DNA from: Dehalococcoidia bacterium
GTDB taxonomy: Bacteria; Chloroflexota; Dehalococcoidia; Lucifugimonadales; UBA3495
Assembly (NCBI GenBank): GCA_022823105.1
Contig: JAJDXU010000229.1
Span: 1 to 6,232 of the forward strand
Direction of reading: 5' to 3'
DNA: 6,232 bases
The translations under genes were made by a program, and so were the position numbers. Within the stretch, counting starts at the first letter, position 1; the number at the start of each line of letters is the position of its first letter. Under the pieces are notes generated by a model, which made no database searches, was not told where the DNA came from, and saw nothing but the letters and a program-made list of their open reading frames with translations. This document shows, in pieces, positions 5,036 to 6,232 of this stretch.

Positions 5036-6232
5036 ATGCGTCGCCTTACCATCAACAAAATTTCCCTGACAATAATGGCGGCCCTGCTGGCCATCATGGT
5101 CGTGTTCGCGGGAGACGAAGCCCAGGCGGACTCCCGCTCAACGCCCGATGTATCCAACTCCGGGCAGATATCCACCAGCGGCTCGGTTTTATCGGTCCCT
5201 CAGATGCAAGGCACGGACGCCACTTTGAGCGCCCTTGAGATCACAGATTCCAACGGTGACACTATTTCGCTCGACCCTGGGTTTGACTCGGGCACCACCG
5301 AATACACCGCCATTGCTCTCTTCAGAACAGTTACGGTCAACGCAACTGCCAGCGCTTCTGACGCCACGGCGGCGATCAAGCTAGACGGGGTGACGGACGC
5401 CGACGGTACCATCACCCTGGACGCGGGTTCCAATACCATCACGGTGGAGGTCACGGCGGGAGACACGGTCAGCATGCAGACCTACACCATAGTCGTCGAG
5501 ACCAGCTGGCGGGTTCTGGTCAGGAATAATCCCGCTGAGGGCACATTCCGTTTTTCCAGTGGAGACAATGGCAGGTTCGCTCAGGGGTTCACCACAGGCG
5601 CCAACCCGCGCGGTTACCGCCTGACGTCCATAGGGCTCTATTTCTATCGTGCCGGCGGTCGCACCGGCGCAACGGACGGCGAGACCTTCACCCTGGAACT
5701 CTACAGCGACAACCAGAACGCACTCGATACGAAACTGTGCGACCTCACCGTGATCGAGCACGGCTCCGTTGGAGGGCCGGATCCCAGCTATTTCGCACTT
5801 TCGCAGAGCTGCCCGCTGCTTCAGCCAAGCACGAACTACTACATCAGATTCGTAGGAAACGGCGACAATCGGAGAGACTATAACCCGCGTGGGAAGTTGT
5901 CGAACGGTGAGGACAGCTCGTTCGGTTTCACGGTCCACGATGAATTCCACCTGGACGGGATCCCCGCATCGGAGCACACGAACCCGGACTTTGTGGAGGG
6001 TGTCTCGCTTGTAATGATTCTGGACGGCATTGTCTTGGACGGCATTGTCTCGAAAGATGCGACCCTGAGCAACCTGGCGCTCACGCACGGCAGCAACAAT
6101 GCCATTCGGCTTATTCCAGGCTTCACATCCGGAACGACGAACTACACCTCCTCAGTGGCGTTCCCGGTGAACCAGGTTACGGTTACACCCACGACCACTG
6201 ACCCCGACGCCTCCACCGTGATCAAGCTGAAC
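5036..6232 (+). CDS. Exported multidomain surface protein with cadherin-like beta-sandwich repeats (3' end outside window)
   Basis: The ATG at 5036 has AAGGAG at 5024-5029, six bases upstream. The frame stays open for 399 codons to the window edge. Residues 1-31 form a signal peptide: a basic start, a hydrophobic core of about residues 9-26, and an A-Q-A cleavage motif before D32. Residues 62-155 match the cadherin-like beta-sandwich repeat (L-S-A-L-E-I, then G-F-D-S-G-T-T-E-Y, ending T-Y-T-I-V-V). Residues 158-335 resemble a 'choice-anchor R'-type domain (F-A-Q-G-F-T-T-G, L-T-S-I-G-L-Y-F, L-E-L-Y-S-D-N, then N-Y-Y-I-R-F) and contain the only two cysteines (C235, C259), a possible disulfide. 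A second cadherin-like repeat starts at residue 340 with the same S-G-T-T-x-Y-T signature and is cut by the edge. Such proteins usually continue with more repeats and act outside the cell, probably in adhesion or envelope structure. The ligand is unknown. Confidence 0.85.
   Translation, partial: MRRLTINKISLTIMAALLAIMVVFAGDEAQADSRSTPDVSNSGQISTSGSVLSVPQMQGTDATLSALEITDSNGDTISLDPGFDSGTTEYTAIALFRTVTVNATASASDATAAIKLDGVTDADGTITLDAGSNTITVEVTAGDTVSMQTYTIVVETSWRVLVRNNPAEGTFRFSSGDNGRFAQGFTTGANPRGYRLTSIGLYFYRAGGRTGATDGETFTLELYSDNQNALDTKLCDLTVIEHGSVGGPDPSYFALSQSCPLLQPSTNYYIRFVGNGDNRRDYNPRGKLSNGEDSSFGFTVHDEFHLDGIPASEHTNPDFVEGVSLVMILDGIVLDGIVSKDATLSNLALTHGSNNAIRLIPGFTSGTTNYTSSVAFPVNQVTVTPTTTDPDASTVIKLN
6020..6049 (+). 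repeat. 15-bp in-frame tandem duplication in the surface-protein gene
   Basis: CTGGACGGCATTGTC (6020-6034) is followed directly by TTGGACGGCATTGTC (6035-6049). The result is L-D-G-I-V twice at residues 329-338, the linker between the choice-anchor-like domain and the second cadherin-like repeat. Only one base differs, so the duplication is probably recent. Confidence 0.8.

Noticed and set aside
1..6232. CRISPR array.
   Set aside because: The only short tandem repeats have two or three copies without spacers, and no cas gene is present.

Overview
The window looks like an accessory, mobile-element-rich piece of a GC-rich bacterial chromosome. Two things hint at Chloroflexota, perhaps the SAR202/Dehalococcoidia side. 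One is a PAS domain of the kind found in PAS-LuxR proteins, with a W-K-W-L-S-V-T-P strand. The other is a secreted protein that alternates cadherin-like beta-sandwich repeats with a 'choice-anchor'-type domain. This placement rests on family resemblance recalled without a search, so it is tentative.

Layout: bases 1-87 are the end of an IS21-like element whose body lies left of the window. Bases 88 to about 1980 hold no convincingly coding gene. Within this stretch, 673-943 is packed with nested and tandem hairpins, including a possible Shine-Dalgarno/anti-Shine-Dalgarno switch in front of a 41-codon ORF. More hairpins lie at 1023-1112, 1577-1600 and 1813-1836. At 1981 a well-placed ribosome binding site starts a small frameshifted gene of unknown function. 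It runs into an IS1595-family (ISXO2-like) transposase at 2249-3514. That transposase keeps its fold signature but has lost three of four zinc-ribbon cysteines, the second catalytic aspartate and the His of the usual H-T-N motif, so it is probably dead.

On the minus strand, 3634-4104 encodes a PAS sensor domain that frameshifts inside its last strand and lacks the expected DNA-binding domain. A short unknown ORF (4175-4411) lies upstream of it. The 4412-5035 intergenic region carries two different 16-bp tandem repeats, an AT-rich promoter-like patch and a hairpin-rich leader. It leads into the one clearly intact gene, a signal-peptide-bearing surface or exported protein that starts at 5036 with a good ribosome binding site and runs off the right edge.

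The genes do not form a pathway. The picture is a decaying insertion hotspot next to a large surface-protein gene. I found no CRISPR array, tRNA, rRNA or defence operon. The best candidates for something undescribed are the structured stretch at 673-943 (possibly to 1112) and the structured leader at 4819-4939.
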